Below are positions 52,901 to 62,389 of a DNA stretch of 64,000 bases, in pieces (the stretch's first letter is position 1; each line of letters starts with the position of its first letter). Source of the DNA: Trichobilharzia szidati. Its lineage: Eukaryota > Platyhelminthes > Trematoda > Strigeidida > Schistosomatidae. The stretch spans positions 86,255,256-86,319,255 of the forward strand of contig OX235271.1 of NCBI GenBank assembly GCA_944472155.2, written 5' to 3'. The notes below the pieces were generated by a model. It ran no database searches. It worked only from the letters and a program-made list of their open reading frames with translations, and was not told the origin of the DNA. Made by a program: the position numbers and the translations under genes.

Positions 52901-55900
52901 ATCACACGATCTCCTCCATGTCACCCTGAGACGTCCCACTCGCCGATTCCCTTTCGGGTTCCACTCGAGCTATGGCCTGATGCGCGATGTCACCCAACGG
53001 CCTCCTCAGCGAGTGTCCAATCCATCTCCACTTTCTCCTGCATATTTGTTGTTTGGCGATTGGTTCTTGTTTTGTTTGTTCCCATAGCTTCTTGTTTGTG
53101 ATTCTTTCCGGCCATCTGATCTTCAGTATAGAACGAAGACAGTTGTTGATGAAGATCTGCAACACGCTGTTGGAAATATTCTTTGTGACCCACCAAGTTT
53201 TTGATCCATATAGAAGAAATGACTTGACGTTTGTCCTGAAAGTCCGAATTTTGTTGTTGATGTTGAGGAGTGACGAAGATTTTCAGATTGGTTTCAGGTT
53301 GATGAATGTGTTTCTCGCCTTCCCTATTCTCGATTTGACATCCTCGTCCGTTCCTTGTGTAGTTGAGACAATTCTCCCTAGATAAGTGAAAGAAGTAACC
53401 TCCTTCAAATCCCTCCCGTTTATGGTGATTGGCGCTGGATGTTGCCGTTATCGCTAGTCACCATACACCAATTAAATTCTTACTACAGTTTCCTTTGAAA
53501 ACTAAATTATTCAGACCACAGTATGTGGGATTTCACCTCTTTCAACTGTTCAATTAGAAAACTGCAAAATCATTTACAAATCTTCAACGCACCATTTGCA
53601 CACGTCTTCTGTCTTGTACTACTTCTCACCTTCCTTCATATTGTGTTTCTTTGTGTTCTTTTCACTTCTCCCATGTGTCTTCGCGACACTGTATCATTTT
53701 CTTTCTCCGACGTAAAATGTATCTCTTTGCTATTTGATGTTTTGTGTACCGATGAACGTCCCTTTATATACACTACTGATAAATCTTATCAGTAGCACGT
53801 GCCACAGAATAGAAGGCGAAATTAAACTTTAGCAGCAATAAAAATCTCAGAATTATTAGAAACAAGACCAATGTGATGATGGAACCCTTAGGTTCATTTA
53901 TATTTCTGATTCTGTTCTCAATCTACCTCCTAAAAAACCAGTTATGCTTTCAATCTTAACCCTTTGATATGCATGTTTGTATTAACTCCATCTAGTTCAT
54001 TATTCGTGCAATAATCAAACACTCGATCTTCCTGGAAATCGTAAAGGAAATGAAGAACAAGAGGCATAATTTGGTTTGGTTGCACCAACTCTACCTCTCA
54101 ACCGTTTGTTGAAGGTCTTATCCCTCAGGGTTGGACTGGTATAGTTAAACTTCGTCGAACAGAAAACAAACTGAAAATTTGTGAAGCTTACCTTTCCATC
54201 TTCGCCTATTTCATAAGCATCTTTAAGGTAATCATTCAATACACCGATTGAAGGGATATCATTAGCACAGATTTGATTTTTTATATCTTGTACCTGATGT
54301 TCCATTTCATTCATTAATATAAGTGGATCACATGTACCCAGTAGACCAAAAGCATTCAATGGCTAAAATGCAAAGTAATACACATGAAGAGATGAATGAA
54401 TAATGAAAAAAAGACAAATTATTTAAGTGTTGGTTTGTAGGGATTTGATTGGTTACAGGATTTCATCATGAGCTGACATTGGTTAGAGAACCACTGGAAA
54501 ACCTGGGAGTACCGGCCAGCTGTTTCGTCAGCCTAGTTTGGGACTCTTCACAGTACGCACCCACCGCCAGGGTTCGAACCCAGGACCATTTGATCAGGTC
54601 CCTGTGGCTTAATGGTATACGAGCTCGCCTTGTAACGAGAAGGTCCTGGGTTCGAACCGTAGTGGTGGGTGCGTACTGGTGAGGAGTCCCAAACTAGGAC
54701 GAAACAGCTGTCCAGTACTCCCGGGTTTTCCAATGGTTCTCTAACCAATTTCAGCTCATGATGAAAAACATTAGATTTCAACAGATATTTACGAGTTAGC
54801 ATATGAAAATTGATATACTACTCATTAGTAACTTCAGTCATTGTCAAAGGGACATATCTAGAAGAAGAAGTCATCTCTTTCATTTACCCCCGCCTTATCA
54901 GTATGGTTTGAACTGCGGATAGACGGCATGGATTAGAGGATGTCAGAACCAGCCAGTATCCAGAAAACAAGACAGACCTGTGAGATGAGTGTGGAGATTT
55001 GCAGTATTCAGGAAAAAGGAATGAAATCCAAATCTATAGCTCTGATATGAAGTTAGTCAGTGTATCTAATTGGTTCAGAGACTTGGTTTTTTTGCATCAC
55101 TAGAAGCGTTTCCAACAGGTTAATGCGGATTTTCATCAACAGTTGTCTTCTCTGCTTCGATACTGAGGATCAGATGGTGTGGGCCAGAAAGGGTAACCAT
55201 GAAGGATCTCTGAAAGGCGGTAAATGAACCAACAGCTTGTTCAGATTATAGGATTTGTTTGTTTTGATCTGTTCACGAACCAAAATAAGTTAGAGAGATC
55301 AATGAAAACCAGGGAACACTATACAACTGTTTCATCCTATTTTGGGACTCTTCCTAAAGGCCCATCCACGAACTCAACAAGGATCGAACCACAGACCTTC
55401 AGGTTATAAGACCATCTAATGACCCATGAATTTAAACTTTATCAGCTTGTGATATCACACTGCCCTGCACCAATTCATTCGACGAGCGTCTACTTTACCT
55501 TGACACAGTGGACCGCTTTGGTTATAACTTTCCACTGAAGCTTCAGGTACCTTCAGAAACAACCTATTGTCCAACAAATATGCAGGAGTAAATGGATATA
55601 GATTGGAAATTCACTGCAAAAGACCGTTATTTGACGCCACACGCCACACATACCGCCTAGGGAAACCCTAATAGGAAGCGGCGATTTATGTGTAAGTTTG
55701 TGGGGGACATGCCGAAGATCGTGTGAAGAGGAAATGCAGGCGTATGGGTGATCGTAGTAACAGATGGAAAAGATTGGAGAAAACTGACTGAAGTGGAAAT
55801 ATACTCTTGAAGCCCTTTGTCCCACTTCGAAAGCAAGGAAAAAATAGTAGTAGTAATAATTGTGATAACTTATAATACACATTAGTGACTAGAGATAGGA

Positions 55901-56492
55901 AGATATTCCTGGACGTCTAGTGAGATATCGTGTGCGCCCTACACCATCATGTTTGGTGCCTAGAAAGACACCGGCTGATGAAATTGGTTGTTTCTGGATA
56001 TATATATTTATATATCACTGGTGGACAGAAATGAGAATTCATGAATCATTGGATGCCCAGTAAAGGTTCCTAGGATTCCTAGTAAAGTCATAGGCGCATT
56101 CAGCTGAAGTTTCCCAGACTAGGACGAAACAAGGCTGTCCAATACTCTCTCGTTTCCCGTGATTCACCAACCTAGACAATATCCATCACAGTTCACTATA
56201 AACCAACGCTTAGAAATGCAATTTTCAAGGATTCTGGGCAAAAAAGAATGATTTCACTTACCAACAGGGAAAACATTCCACTTCTTAAACGTTGTATATC
56301 TTTGTCCCATGTTCTCCATGATGAAGTTATCCAGTTGTCAATTTTATCTGACCAGTCATCACTGTATAAACTAAGTTGGTTTTCTTGATTTTTATTTTGT
56401 AAACTATTCAACAAGTCGCGTCTTTCTTTTTCAAAAGTACGTTTTTCACAATTTACAGGAATGCTGATTATTTCACGATTAGCAGTTGACAT
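49678..56492 (-). CDS. p40: p40-like egg antigen, two-domain small HSP (gene 2)
   Basis: A second p40-family gene on the minus strand. Exons: 56492-56262, 54362-54192, 52211-52014, 50178-50055, 49979-49678; 341 aa. Like gene 1 it encodes an N-terminal region (residues 1-134, with SIPVNCEKRTFEKERRDLL), alpha-crystallin domain 1 (about 135-215, LRFKVRFDVNGF to LEAPVSV) and domain 2 (about 258-333, RLHIEMPID to LVLEAPL). The start is MSTANR at 56492, not the ATG 33 bases upstream, because it aligns with gene 1. All splice sites are GT-AG with phases 0,0,0,1. Compared with gene 1, exon 1 is 7 codons shorter, exon 2 three codons longer and exon 4 seven codons shorter. The frame is fully open, so I take it as functional. 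Introns 1-3 carry SINE and RTE insertions. Confidence 0.94.
50055..50178 (-). CDS. p40: p40-like gene 2, exon 4
   Basis: 41 codons plus one base: DGVLMLEAPVSVPENQAITF, then NNNGQIAIQPNTSQDNALVVK. Acceptor ATTTCAG, donor GTGAGA, phase 1 as in gene 1. Confidence 0.93.
50263..51335 (+). mobile_element. RTE-like element, 5'-truncated, in intron 3 of gene 2
   Basis: A young copy lying antisense to the host gene, flanked by the 10-bp duplication AGTTAGAAGA (50253-50262, 51336-51345). It starts within RT (HNGKLSEVFGVDRGVRQGCLLSP, motif B), has motif C as LDFADDLCLMSH near 50500, then KTGLQVNIDKTEVMKI in the next frame, FTYLGNIVSTTGGTDEDVK, and the C-terminus RQALEWNPRGNRRVGH and VVEALCSTRNPREQ. The AAT repeat follows. 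Two or more frameshifts break the ORF. By motif set this is the RTE clade (SR2-like in schistosomes). Confidence 0.92.
51350..51520 (-). repeat. SINE family A copy, degenerate
   Basis: Minus-strand remnant (GAAAACCAGGGAATGCTGGA, then CACCAGGGATCAAGACC). It lies directly after the RTE insertion. Confidence 0.58.
51590..51760 (+). repeat. SINE family A copy, degenerate
   Basis: Plus-strand remnant with TGCACTGTCCCAAACTAGGA, a GAAAAA block, CCAGTAC and tail. The core has been deleted. Confidence 0.58.
51944..51992 (+). repeat. RTE 3' terminal stub
   Basis: About 50 bp matching only the 3' end of the RTE family (TGAAGTCCTACGTTCCATTC, then GGAACTC...GGAATGAAAA). The preceding 51780-51940 is unassigned. 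Confidence 0.5.
52014..52211 (-). CDS. p40: p40-like gene 2, exon 3
   Basis: 66 codons: LRFKVRFDVNGFQPEDIKLS, KVQAKKEIKTNNSC, REFCRIVGLPRTINPNELKS. Acceptor TTTTTCAG, donor GTAAGT. Confidence 0.94.
52330..52450 (+). repeat. dispersed repeat E
   Basis: The reverse complement of this segment recurs at 61145-61235 (shared GGCCATTTCGCTCGTC and GTGGCCAGTTTGGCTCAGTT against GTCCAGTTTGACCCAACT). Type unknown. Confidence 0.5.
52590..52775 (+). repeat. SINE family C (Smalpha-like), split by RTE
   Basis: Hammerhead region: CAGATGACGAGTCC, loop CAAACA, GGAC and GAAA near 52716-52742, then GCGCATCC where GTC would be cleaved. The end is CACTGCTAGTCACCAT. The copy continues after the RTE insertion at 53453. 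Core U4 is changed and two bases are added, so cleavage is unlikely. The tRNA-like half is hard to read. Confidence 0.75.
52776..53452 (-). mobile_element. RTE-like element, 5'-truncated copy with TSD
   Basis: A minus-strand young copy in intron 2 of gene 2, same strand as the gene. It is flanked by the perfect 12-bp duplication GCTAGTCACCAT (52764-52775, 53453-53464) and has an AAT-type tail at 52776-52786. It encodes the last 220 or so residues (RIGKAR, FINLKPI, WIGHSLRRPLGDIAHQA). Small indels break the frame. Confidence 0.9.
53481..54191. other. intron 2 remainder of gene 2
   Basis: Unique-looking intron DNA next to exon 2. The open frame at 53523-53795 shows no family signature. Confidence 0.45.
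54192..54362 (-). CDS. p40: p40-like gene 2, exon 2
   Basis: 57 codons: PLNAFGLLGTCDPLILMNEM, an amphipathic stretch EHQVQDIKNQI, then PSIGVLNDYLKDAYEIGEDGK. Acceptor CATTTTAG, donor GTAAGC. This is the typical p40 form of the exon. Confidence 0.92.
54435..54770. repeat. SINE family A foldback pair in intron 1 of gene 2
   Basis: A minus copy (54435-54590) and a plus copy (54590-54765) share their tRNA-like ends in the middle, so the DNA can fold back over about 150 bp. In the plus copy stem II, GAAA, GTC and stem I are kept, but the core reads GTGAGGA (C3 lost). In the minus copy the core lacks a base and stem II has an insertion. B box GGTTCGAACC. Confidence 0.85.
54960..55235 (+). pseudogene. 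RTE-like fragment, 5' piece
   Basis: Plus-strand degenerate piece (TTTCATCAACAGTTGTCTTC, GATACTGAGGATCAGATGG). It lies antisense in intron 1 of gene 2 and is interrupted by a SINE before its 3' end at 55556. Confidence 0.68.
55240..55445 (-). repeat. SINE family A inserted in RTE fragment
   Basis: Minus-strand copy (GAAAACCAGGGAACACTA, GGATCGAACC, CTTCAGGTTATAAG). It divides the RTE remnant in two. Confidence 0.68.
55556..55860 (+). pseudogene. RTE-like element 3' end
   Basis: Plus-strand tail: CCAACAAATATGCAGGAG, then AAACCCTAATAGGAAGCGGC, ending GAAGCCCTTTGTCCCAC and a TAG/TAA repeat. Confidence 0.72.
55870..56210 (+). repeat. SINE family A copy, degenerate
   Basis: Head near 55910 (GTCTAGTGAGATATCGTG), ribozyme relic CTGAAGTTTCCCAGACTAGGACGAAA (56110-56135 area) with stem II broken, then CTGTCCAATAC. 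It lies just downstream of exon 1 of gene 2. Confidence 0.65.
56262..56492 (-). CDS. p40: p40-like gene 2, exon 1
   Basis: 77 codons, MSTANREIISIPVNCEK to RSGMFSLL. The donor GTAAGT follows at 56261. Trp- and Asp-rich segment: DDWSDKIDNWITSSWRTWDK. Confidence 0.94.
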
Positions 56493-56493
56493 C

Positions 56494-57095
56494 TTCTCTA
56501 ATAATAATGACAACAACAACAACAACAGCGACCACCACTCAATTCTTCAGAAGTTTTCCCTTAAAGCTAAACTAGTGAAAGTCTAAACGAATAAAAAAAA
56601 TAAATGTTCATATGACATAAGCAATATAAAGATCTCTGAACTATTAAGGACAAGGTCATTTTATGGAATGATTTCAATCGGCAAAGATTTTGATTGGATA
56701 GATAGTCAGTTGTTGTTTTTTCTTTTCTCGTGTCATTTATCTGTCTGTTTTTCAAATACAGGTAGGTGGTGATCATTGAAAGTTATGGCATATCGTACAT
56801 GGACGAAAAAAACAACGTTATCATGGGGTTTTCAATAGTTGGTTTGTAGGGATTAGATTTTGTTTTTACGAGTTATTGTAGGTGACTGCTTTTCAAGCCT
56901 CCTCTTGAATTTATTATAGTGAAGGCAAGGAATAACAGCTATCGTCGTGAATGCAGTGAAAGTTTTTACTTCAATAGCCTTCTACCTACCTGACTGATAT
57001 ACTTTTAATGTATAGGCCTAAGGTTAACGGTTAGACTGTAAAAGCAGAAGGCAAGACACGGAAGCCGAGGTGTGTTTTGAAGTGATCAAATAGCT
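56494..57095. other. 5' flank of p40-like gene 2
   Basis: Promoter region by position. A TTG/CAA simple repeat lies at 56505-56525 and a SINE A end fragment near 56835-56880. No convincing heat-shock element is seen. Confidence 0.4.
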
Positions 57096-57142
57096 ATATA
57101 TATATATACATATATATATATAATAATATATATATATATATA
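57096..57142. repeat. TA microsatellite
   Basis: Almost pure TA dinucleotide repeat of about 45 bp. Confidence 0.85.
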
Positions 57143-57192
57143 GTTTTCTGTTGCTAATGGACTATTGAACTGTGGGAATAGTTATTAATACT

Positions 57193-57875
57193 ATTGTTTC
57201 CTTTAATTCCTGGAGGATAATAGGGCTTCACCAGCACGTCTTCATTGCGTTCGGTTCTCTGCCAACGTTTTCACCTGGCTCTACGTCTGCCCACATGCTT
57301 TCATCTCCTCTTCACATGACCTCCTCCAAGTCACCCTCGCACTGACGACCAGCTCACCGCTTCCCATTCAGATTCCACTCAAGGGCCTGTCTTGTGATGT
57401 CACTTGATGGTTTTCTCAGAGTATGGCCAATCCATCTCCATTTCTTCCTGCATATCTGTTGCATAATTGGTTCCTGCTGGGTTGGTTCGCTGCCAGAGAT
57501 CCCTTCCTGTTGTTGATTTTTTCTGGCCATCTGATCTTGAGTGAAGTATAGAGCAAAAACAGCTGTTGATGAAGGTGTGTAGTTTGTTCGAAGTGGCCTT
57601 CATGACGCACCAAATCTCTGATCCGTAAAGTGGCACTGACTTCAAATTGGAGTTGAAAATTCAGATCTTATTTTTCATACTGACTAGTGTTGATGATCTC
57701 CACACAGACTTGACAGTGATAAAAGCGTGCCTTGTTTTCCTGATCCTCGCTTTGATATCCTCATCAGTTCCGTCCGCCTATAGTTGAAACAATGCTTCCC
57801 AGATAGGTGGGTAAATGAGGTTTCTTCTTTCAGATTTCTCCAATTAATGCTGATTGTATTCAGACGTTAACACTG
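57193..57875 (-). pseudogene. RTE-like element 3' fragment
   Basis: Minus-strand copy. It encodes SNKLHTFINSCFCSILHSRSDGQ and MDWPYSEKTIK, and its 3' end reads CCAGGAATTAAAGGAAACAA. More diverged than the copies with visible target duplications. Confidence 0.82.
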
Positions 57876-58134
57876 ACAAATACAATTATTCTTACTGTGA
57901 GGATAATATTCCGTTGGAGCCCATTGTCTGTATCACACCAGCATAAGACTAGGAATAGGAGTAAAGGATAAGGTTAAGAGCTATATTCGAGTTAAAGTAA
58001 GGGCTGAGTTGAACTAAATCCACCAATTTCAAATTACTTTACCATTTACACAGATAGAGACGATTATTTCACAACAGCAGCTGACCATTTAGCCACTTGG
58101 ATAGTCAAGGTAAAGTAGATGCCGATCGGAACCA

Positions 58135-58320
58135 TTGGTGGGGGGGGGTAGAGCTATATCAAGAGTTGATAGAGTTAGAATTCATTAGTCACAGGATTCC
58201 GGACTAAGTGGCTGAATGGTCAACCAAATTCCAGGTTGATCCAGGTTCCAGGTTCGATCCCTGATGGATTCGAGGGTGTGCACTGTGAAGAACCTGCAGC
58301 CTAGTGTAAAAAATCTAACA
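58135..58320 (+). repeat. SINE family A copy, degenerate
   Basis: Plus-strand remnant with A-box-like GTGGCTGAATGG and B box GGTTCGATCCC (58251). Only CTGTGAAGAAC remains of the ribozyme. Confidence 0.65.
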
Positions 58321-58344
58321 GTTTTAAATTAATTAATCCGAAAT

Positions 58345-59762
58345 CCTCATAAGCTCTTGCTAAATATGCTCTCGATGACACACAATGAGTCCTGGGTCAC
58401 AAACTGGCTGCATTCCTATTTCTCAAACAGAATGCAGTACACTGTATATAAAGATAAATCCTCCTCTGCTGTGCTCACTGAAGCTGGTGTCCCCAAGGTG
58501 CTGTACTCTCTCCAATTCTCTTTTCTTTCTTTCTACATGACTTACCATCTTCAAATAACATTAAGTTAAATATGCTGACGACCTGACTGTATCTTTGCCT
58601 GTCAAATGTCAAAGTGACTGCTCCAAACAAATGGCTTTTTATCAGAAATCAGCCAGTGGTCCAAGGAAAACAGTCTTACCTTAAATCCCTCCAAATGCTA
58701 AACAGTCAATTTCACCTTTAGGTATAAATCTGACCTAAACAAACTGATTAGCACTTACAAGGTGTGCAACATAGATGACACTGAAATAGAGATCAAGTCG
58801 GAAATCAAATATCTTGGTGTCATTCTATCTACTGATCTTTCCTGGTCGTCTCATATCTTGATGATTTCTAAGAAAATATTCCGTCTTATCTTCTACATCA
58901 AGAAGTTAAAACATTCTGGTATTACCCGACCCTTACTCCTACAATTCGTTAACTCTTGCATCCTGCCTATTATTCTCTATTGTCCACCCTTAGTTTTTCC
59001 AGGGATACTGAAGAAGGACTATATCTTATTACGTAGGGTGTAAAAGGTTTTCAGCAGGGTAAGCAATGTGCCACTTAACCAGCTTGTTAATATTCTGGTC
59101 GCAGGCACTTGGACTCATGTAAAAAATGGGCTAAACCCATTCTATCTAACTCACACCACCCTCTTCATTCACAACTCTCCCCTTGCATCTCATCAGGCGA
59201 AACCAGAAGTCTATATAGAAAACTATATGCTCGCAATAGTAGGTACAAAAGCTCAACCACGCCCTACTTGGCTCGTGTTCTGTGCGATAAAGAAAGCATT
59301 AGGCGTGAAACTGATAACTTATTAAATAGTCAATAGAACAACTGGATCTCGTCTTTCCGACTCATATCATTTATAGGTACAACTTTTTCTTTCTTTCTTT
59401 TCCTTTCCTCTCTCTCTTTTTTTGTTATGTGCTGTTTTGTTTCTCTCTTCCTTACAAACTCTACTTAAAACATTCTTCTTCGTTCTTTCACACTCTGCAT
59501 ATCTCGACCTTTTTGTTACCACTTACGCCAGTTAATATGCTAGTATCTACTTTTCTAACACCTTCAAACATTCTGTTCACTTTCGGCTTTTCTACCGATA
59601 TGCTAATATGTTATTTTCAAAATTAACTGAGACTACCCATAATCTATGTAGAATTTAATTTATTGTTAATGTACAAACTGGATGCAATACTGTATTGAAA
59701 TGCTGAGAATTCCATTCTGTATCACAAGTGCTGTTTTGGAATAAAGCAAATTATTATTATTA
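58345..59762 (+). pseudogene. CR1-like retrotransposon, 5'-truncated copy
   Basis: Same family as 29826-33205. Pieces: VTNWLHSYFSNRMQYTVYKD, LTEAGVPKVLYSLQFSFL (motif B, Gln lost by indel), KYADDLTVSLP (motif C intact), IKSEIKYLGVILSTDLSWSS, KKIFRLIFYIKKLKHSGITR and SPCISSGETRSLYRKLYARN. Frameshifts at several points. The 3' end matches the long copy (TCCATTCTGTATCACAA, GGAATAAAGCAAATT plus an ATT repeat). Confidence 0.9.
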
Positions 59763-60030
59763 TTATCTAAATTGTCTTTTAGTTTTTCAGAAGAATACTA
59801 TGTGAATGAAAAGTCGAGTGAAATGTAATTAATAATATTTAGTATATAATAATAATAATCTGAGTAGACAGTAATTATTCTGACAGTTTAATTTAAAGTT
59901 GCCTAGAAATTGCTTATAAAAGATACTATAATTAATATAATTCTTGATCATTAATAAACAAACTTCTACTCTGTATATATAAAGCTTCCGGTGACAGATA
60001 CAGTTAACAAATTAGGTCATAATTGATTTT
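59763..60030. other. no feature seen
   Basis: AT-rich DNA between the CR1 copy and the SINE foldback. Confidence 0.4.
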
Positions 60031-60255
60031 CAAGTGTTTGTTTGTAGAGATTTGATTGGTTACAGGATTTTCATCATGAGCTGACATTAGTTAGAGAACC
60101 ATTGGGGAACCTGGGAGAACTGGACAGCTGTTTCGTCCTAGTTTGGGTGCGTATTGCTGAAGAGTCCCAAACTAGGACGAAACAGCTGTCCAGTACTCCC
60201 AGGTTTTCCAATGGTTCTCTAACTAATGTCAGCTCATGATGAAAATCCATAAATG
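60031..60255. repeat. SINE family A foldback pair with intact hammerhead
   Basis: The left arm (60062-60146, minus) and right arm (60165-60250, plus) are nearly exact inverted copies of the ribozyme 3' part plus tail, separated by about 18 bp. No tRNA-like head is present. The right arm starts with a complete hammerhead. Confidence 0.88.
60151..60196 (+). ncRNA. type I hammerhead ribozyme, complete
   Basis: Stem I GTATTG (60151-60156) with CAGTAC (60191-60196, one G-U); core CTGAAGA (60157-60163); stem II GTCC/GGAC (60164-60167, 60175-60178) with loop CAAACTA; GAAA (60179-60182); two-pair stem III around AGCT; cleavage after C 60190 in GTC. All invariant bases are present. The complementary left arm could pair with it in a transcript and mask it. 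Confidence 0.82.
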
Positions 60256-61140
60256 ATTTTGTCGGAAACTTGTCGAATCATCCTCGAAAACTAGTCATTT
60301 GAATATTGCTTAAATTCATGTAATTTTTTAAACTTGTAAATAATCATTTTACGTAGAGTTTTCAAATGTATTCAGCTGTTTGCATGACTAGATAATAATG
60401 AAACACCTGCTTACTTCTAAATTTGAAGTGATCATTACTGATAGGAAACGGCCTAAAATCAGCTAGAATAAACATACACAAACTTAAACCAGTTTAGACA
60501 AATTTACACCATTGGACTGAGGCAGAATATTAACTACAGTGTGATTAAACAACCTAGAAGCCAGACCTTATACAAGTAATACAATTGGTTAGTTGTCGGC
60601 TTAACTTTCTGAGGTTGATTTTACTTCCACATAATATATTTTTGTATGGTCAAATTGAATTGTCCTTACCGACAATGACCAATATGTCTTCTATACTCAT
60701 CCTTACGAGGTCAAAGGTTGTTGGTGATCAATATTTGTATTGAACCCTAAAGTCAACAGTATTATTATGATTACGTCATTACTGACATAATGATCACTCT
60801 GAATCAATTCGTGCTAGTACTGTGCACTATCTATGAACACATAGCCAGATCCTCATCTTGTGAGGCATACTTTAATCCTAGTTCTCAGCATTCTTTATGT
60901 TGATAAGAAGGTGAAGACAGTGAAAGTAATTCCTGCTCTTAATCTAAATGTCTTAACAACGCAGAACTTTGTATAAAAGTTCAGCAGTTGAAGTTGCGAC
61001 ACTTCGTAGCAGACGAAGTACACATCAAAATAGATGGAGAAAATAGATGAAGGAATCTGCAATGAACAAATAAGTGTACTAGAGGAAAATAATTAGGTGG
61101 GCATAAATAAGGAGTAAACTGGGTAGTTTAGACTGATACG
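60256..61140. other. no gene seen
   Basis: Unique-looking AT-rich DNA without a supported gene. Confidence 0.45.
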
Positions 61141-61144
61141 GTCC

Positions 61145-61235
61145 TCTGAGTTGGGTCAAACTGGACACGCTACTAATAAGCTCGATCCCCGACGAGTGAA
61201 ATGGCCTTCCAGTGTGTAGATAACATTGATCTATG
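61145..61235 (-). repeat. dispersed repeat E
   Basis: Reverse-complement partner of 52330-52450. Confidence 0.5.
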
Positions 61236-61359
61236 TATGCCTCGAAGTTTCTTTAACGACTAGGTAGGTATTTTCCAGGGTATGGTCACTCAACCCATGC
61301 CCAGTGTCCCCTCATTTTTCTGGCTTAGGACCAACTGAAGAACAGATAGCTAGTAAGGA

Positions 61360-61875
61360 TTAGGGTGAAGTTAAAGTACCATAGCCAAAGACCGAGTGTT
61401 TCAAACGTTGACCTTAAAGAACCAATCAGATACAGGGACTACTATGAAAGGTCATTCCAAATCATCATGTCTGTCTTTATGAACTTAGACAAGGTAGATA
61501 GAGCATTCCACTTATTCCCTGGGTAATTTTTCCGTAAATCTATACTGTTAGGTTGGGTTATGGCTTTGTAAATTAAGGTTTAGGGTCTAGGGCTAAGGTT
61601 AGGATTAGGATTAAAGTTGGGATTGGGAGTTTGGGGTTATAGTGAGATTCAGGTACCATAACTTACAGTCACCTGCATGAATGCATCTATCGCGCATGGT
61701 ATGATTTCTTGATGCGTCATCTGTTTGGTGACTTGGAGACATTCCTACAGCTCATGAGCGACAACTTCATGGTGTGAAATCATGTTTGCAATGATTTTTA
61801 GTGCATTTTTCAACGATTATGTGACTTTTCTGAATCTGAATTCTGATTGATTTTTCAAAGTCACTGTGGTTTTGG
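61360..61875 (+). repeat. dispersed repeat D
   Basis: Partner of 325-835. Contains degenerate G-rich TTAGG-like text (61560-61650) that is part of the repeat and not telomeric. Confidence 0.55.
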
Positions 61876-61904
61876 CTGTAATTGTTTAACTTTACTAGGA
61901 TTAG

Positions 61905-62215
61905 CAACAAGGAACTTTGGAAGTAATACAATACAAAACAAATATGCACAAGAAATTAGTGATGGATGGTACACACACTTACTGGGGAGACCTTTGAGTG
62001 ATATCACACGCTGGAAATGCCACTGAGTTGAATCTGGATGGGAAACCATGATTTGGGCATCTAAGTGTGATATAAAAGAGATCATGTGAAGAGGAACTGA
62101 AAGCTTATGAGCCATTGTGGAGCTGGTCAAGATGTCGGGACAGAACATACTGAAATGGAGATGTGCTATTAAACTCATACCCCACTCAGAACTTTAGGGT
62201 ACAATAATATTGAAA
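61905..62215 (+). pseudogene. RTE-like element 3' end
   Basis: Plus-strand tail (ACAAATATGCACAAGAAATT, TACTGGGGAGACCTTTGAG, final GGTACAATAATATTG). Diverged. Confidence 0.65.
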
Positions 62216-62389
62216 TAATAAGAATAAGAAAGGATTCTCGCAGTCTGCATGATAACAAGAAGTAAATTTATCTGTGCAATCGTGTACGATTCCGAACTTT
62301 TACCGATAGTCTCCAATCATTAATTCTTAGAATCAGAAGAACTTCAGTTAGGCTGTTTACACATCCCTATGTGCCTCAAATCAACAGTC

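Noticed and set aside
53523..53795. 90-codon open frame in intron 2 of gene 2
   Set aside because: Hydrophobic low-complexity text with no homologous motif; not in phase with the gene and no sign of being an exon.
54548..54802. Open frames with text such as FHHELTLVREPLENLGVL, also near 1100 and 28150
   Set aside because: They are translations of the family A SINE; the same peptide appears wherever the SINE does.
56493..56525. Upstream ATG for gene 2 (MLLLLSLLLEK, signal-peptide-like)
   Set aside because: It comes from a TTG/TTA simple repeat, and gene 1 has no counterpart. p40 proteins start at the MS... residue.
56540..56575. Possible heat-shock element upstream of gene 2 (TTCTTCAGAAG)
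   Set aside because: TTC and GAA are separated by one base, not two, and no third block is in phase.
61550..61650. TTAGG-like G-rich text resembling telomere repeats
   Set aside because: The units are irregular, lie inside dispersed repeat D and are not an array of TTAGGG.
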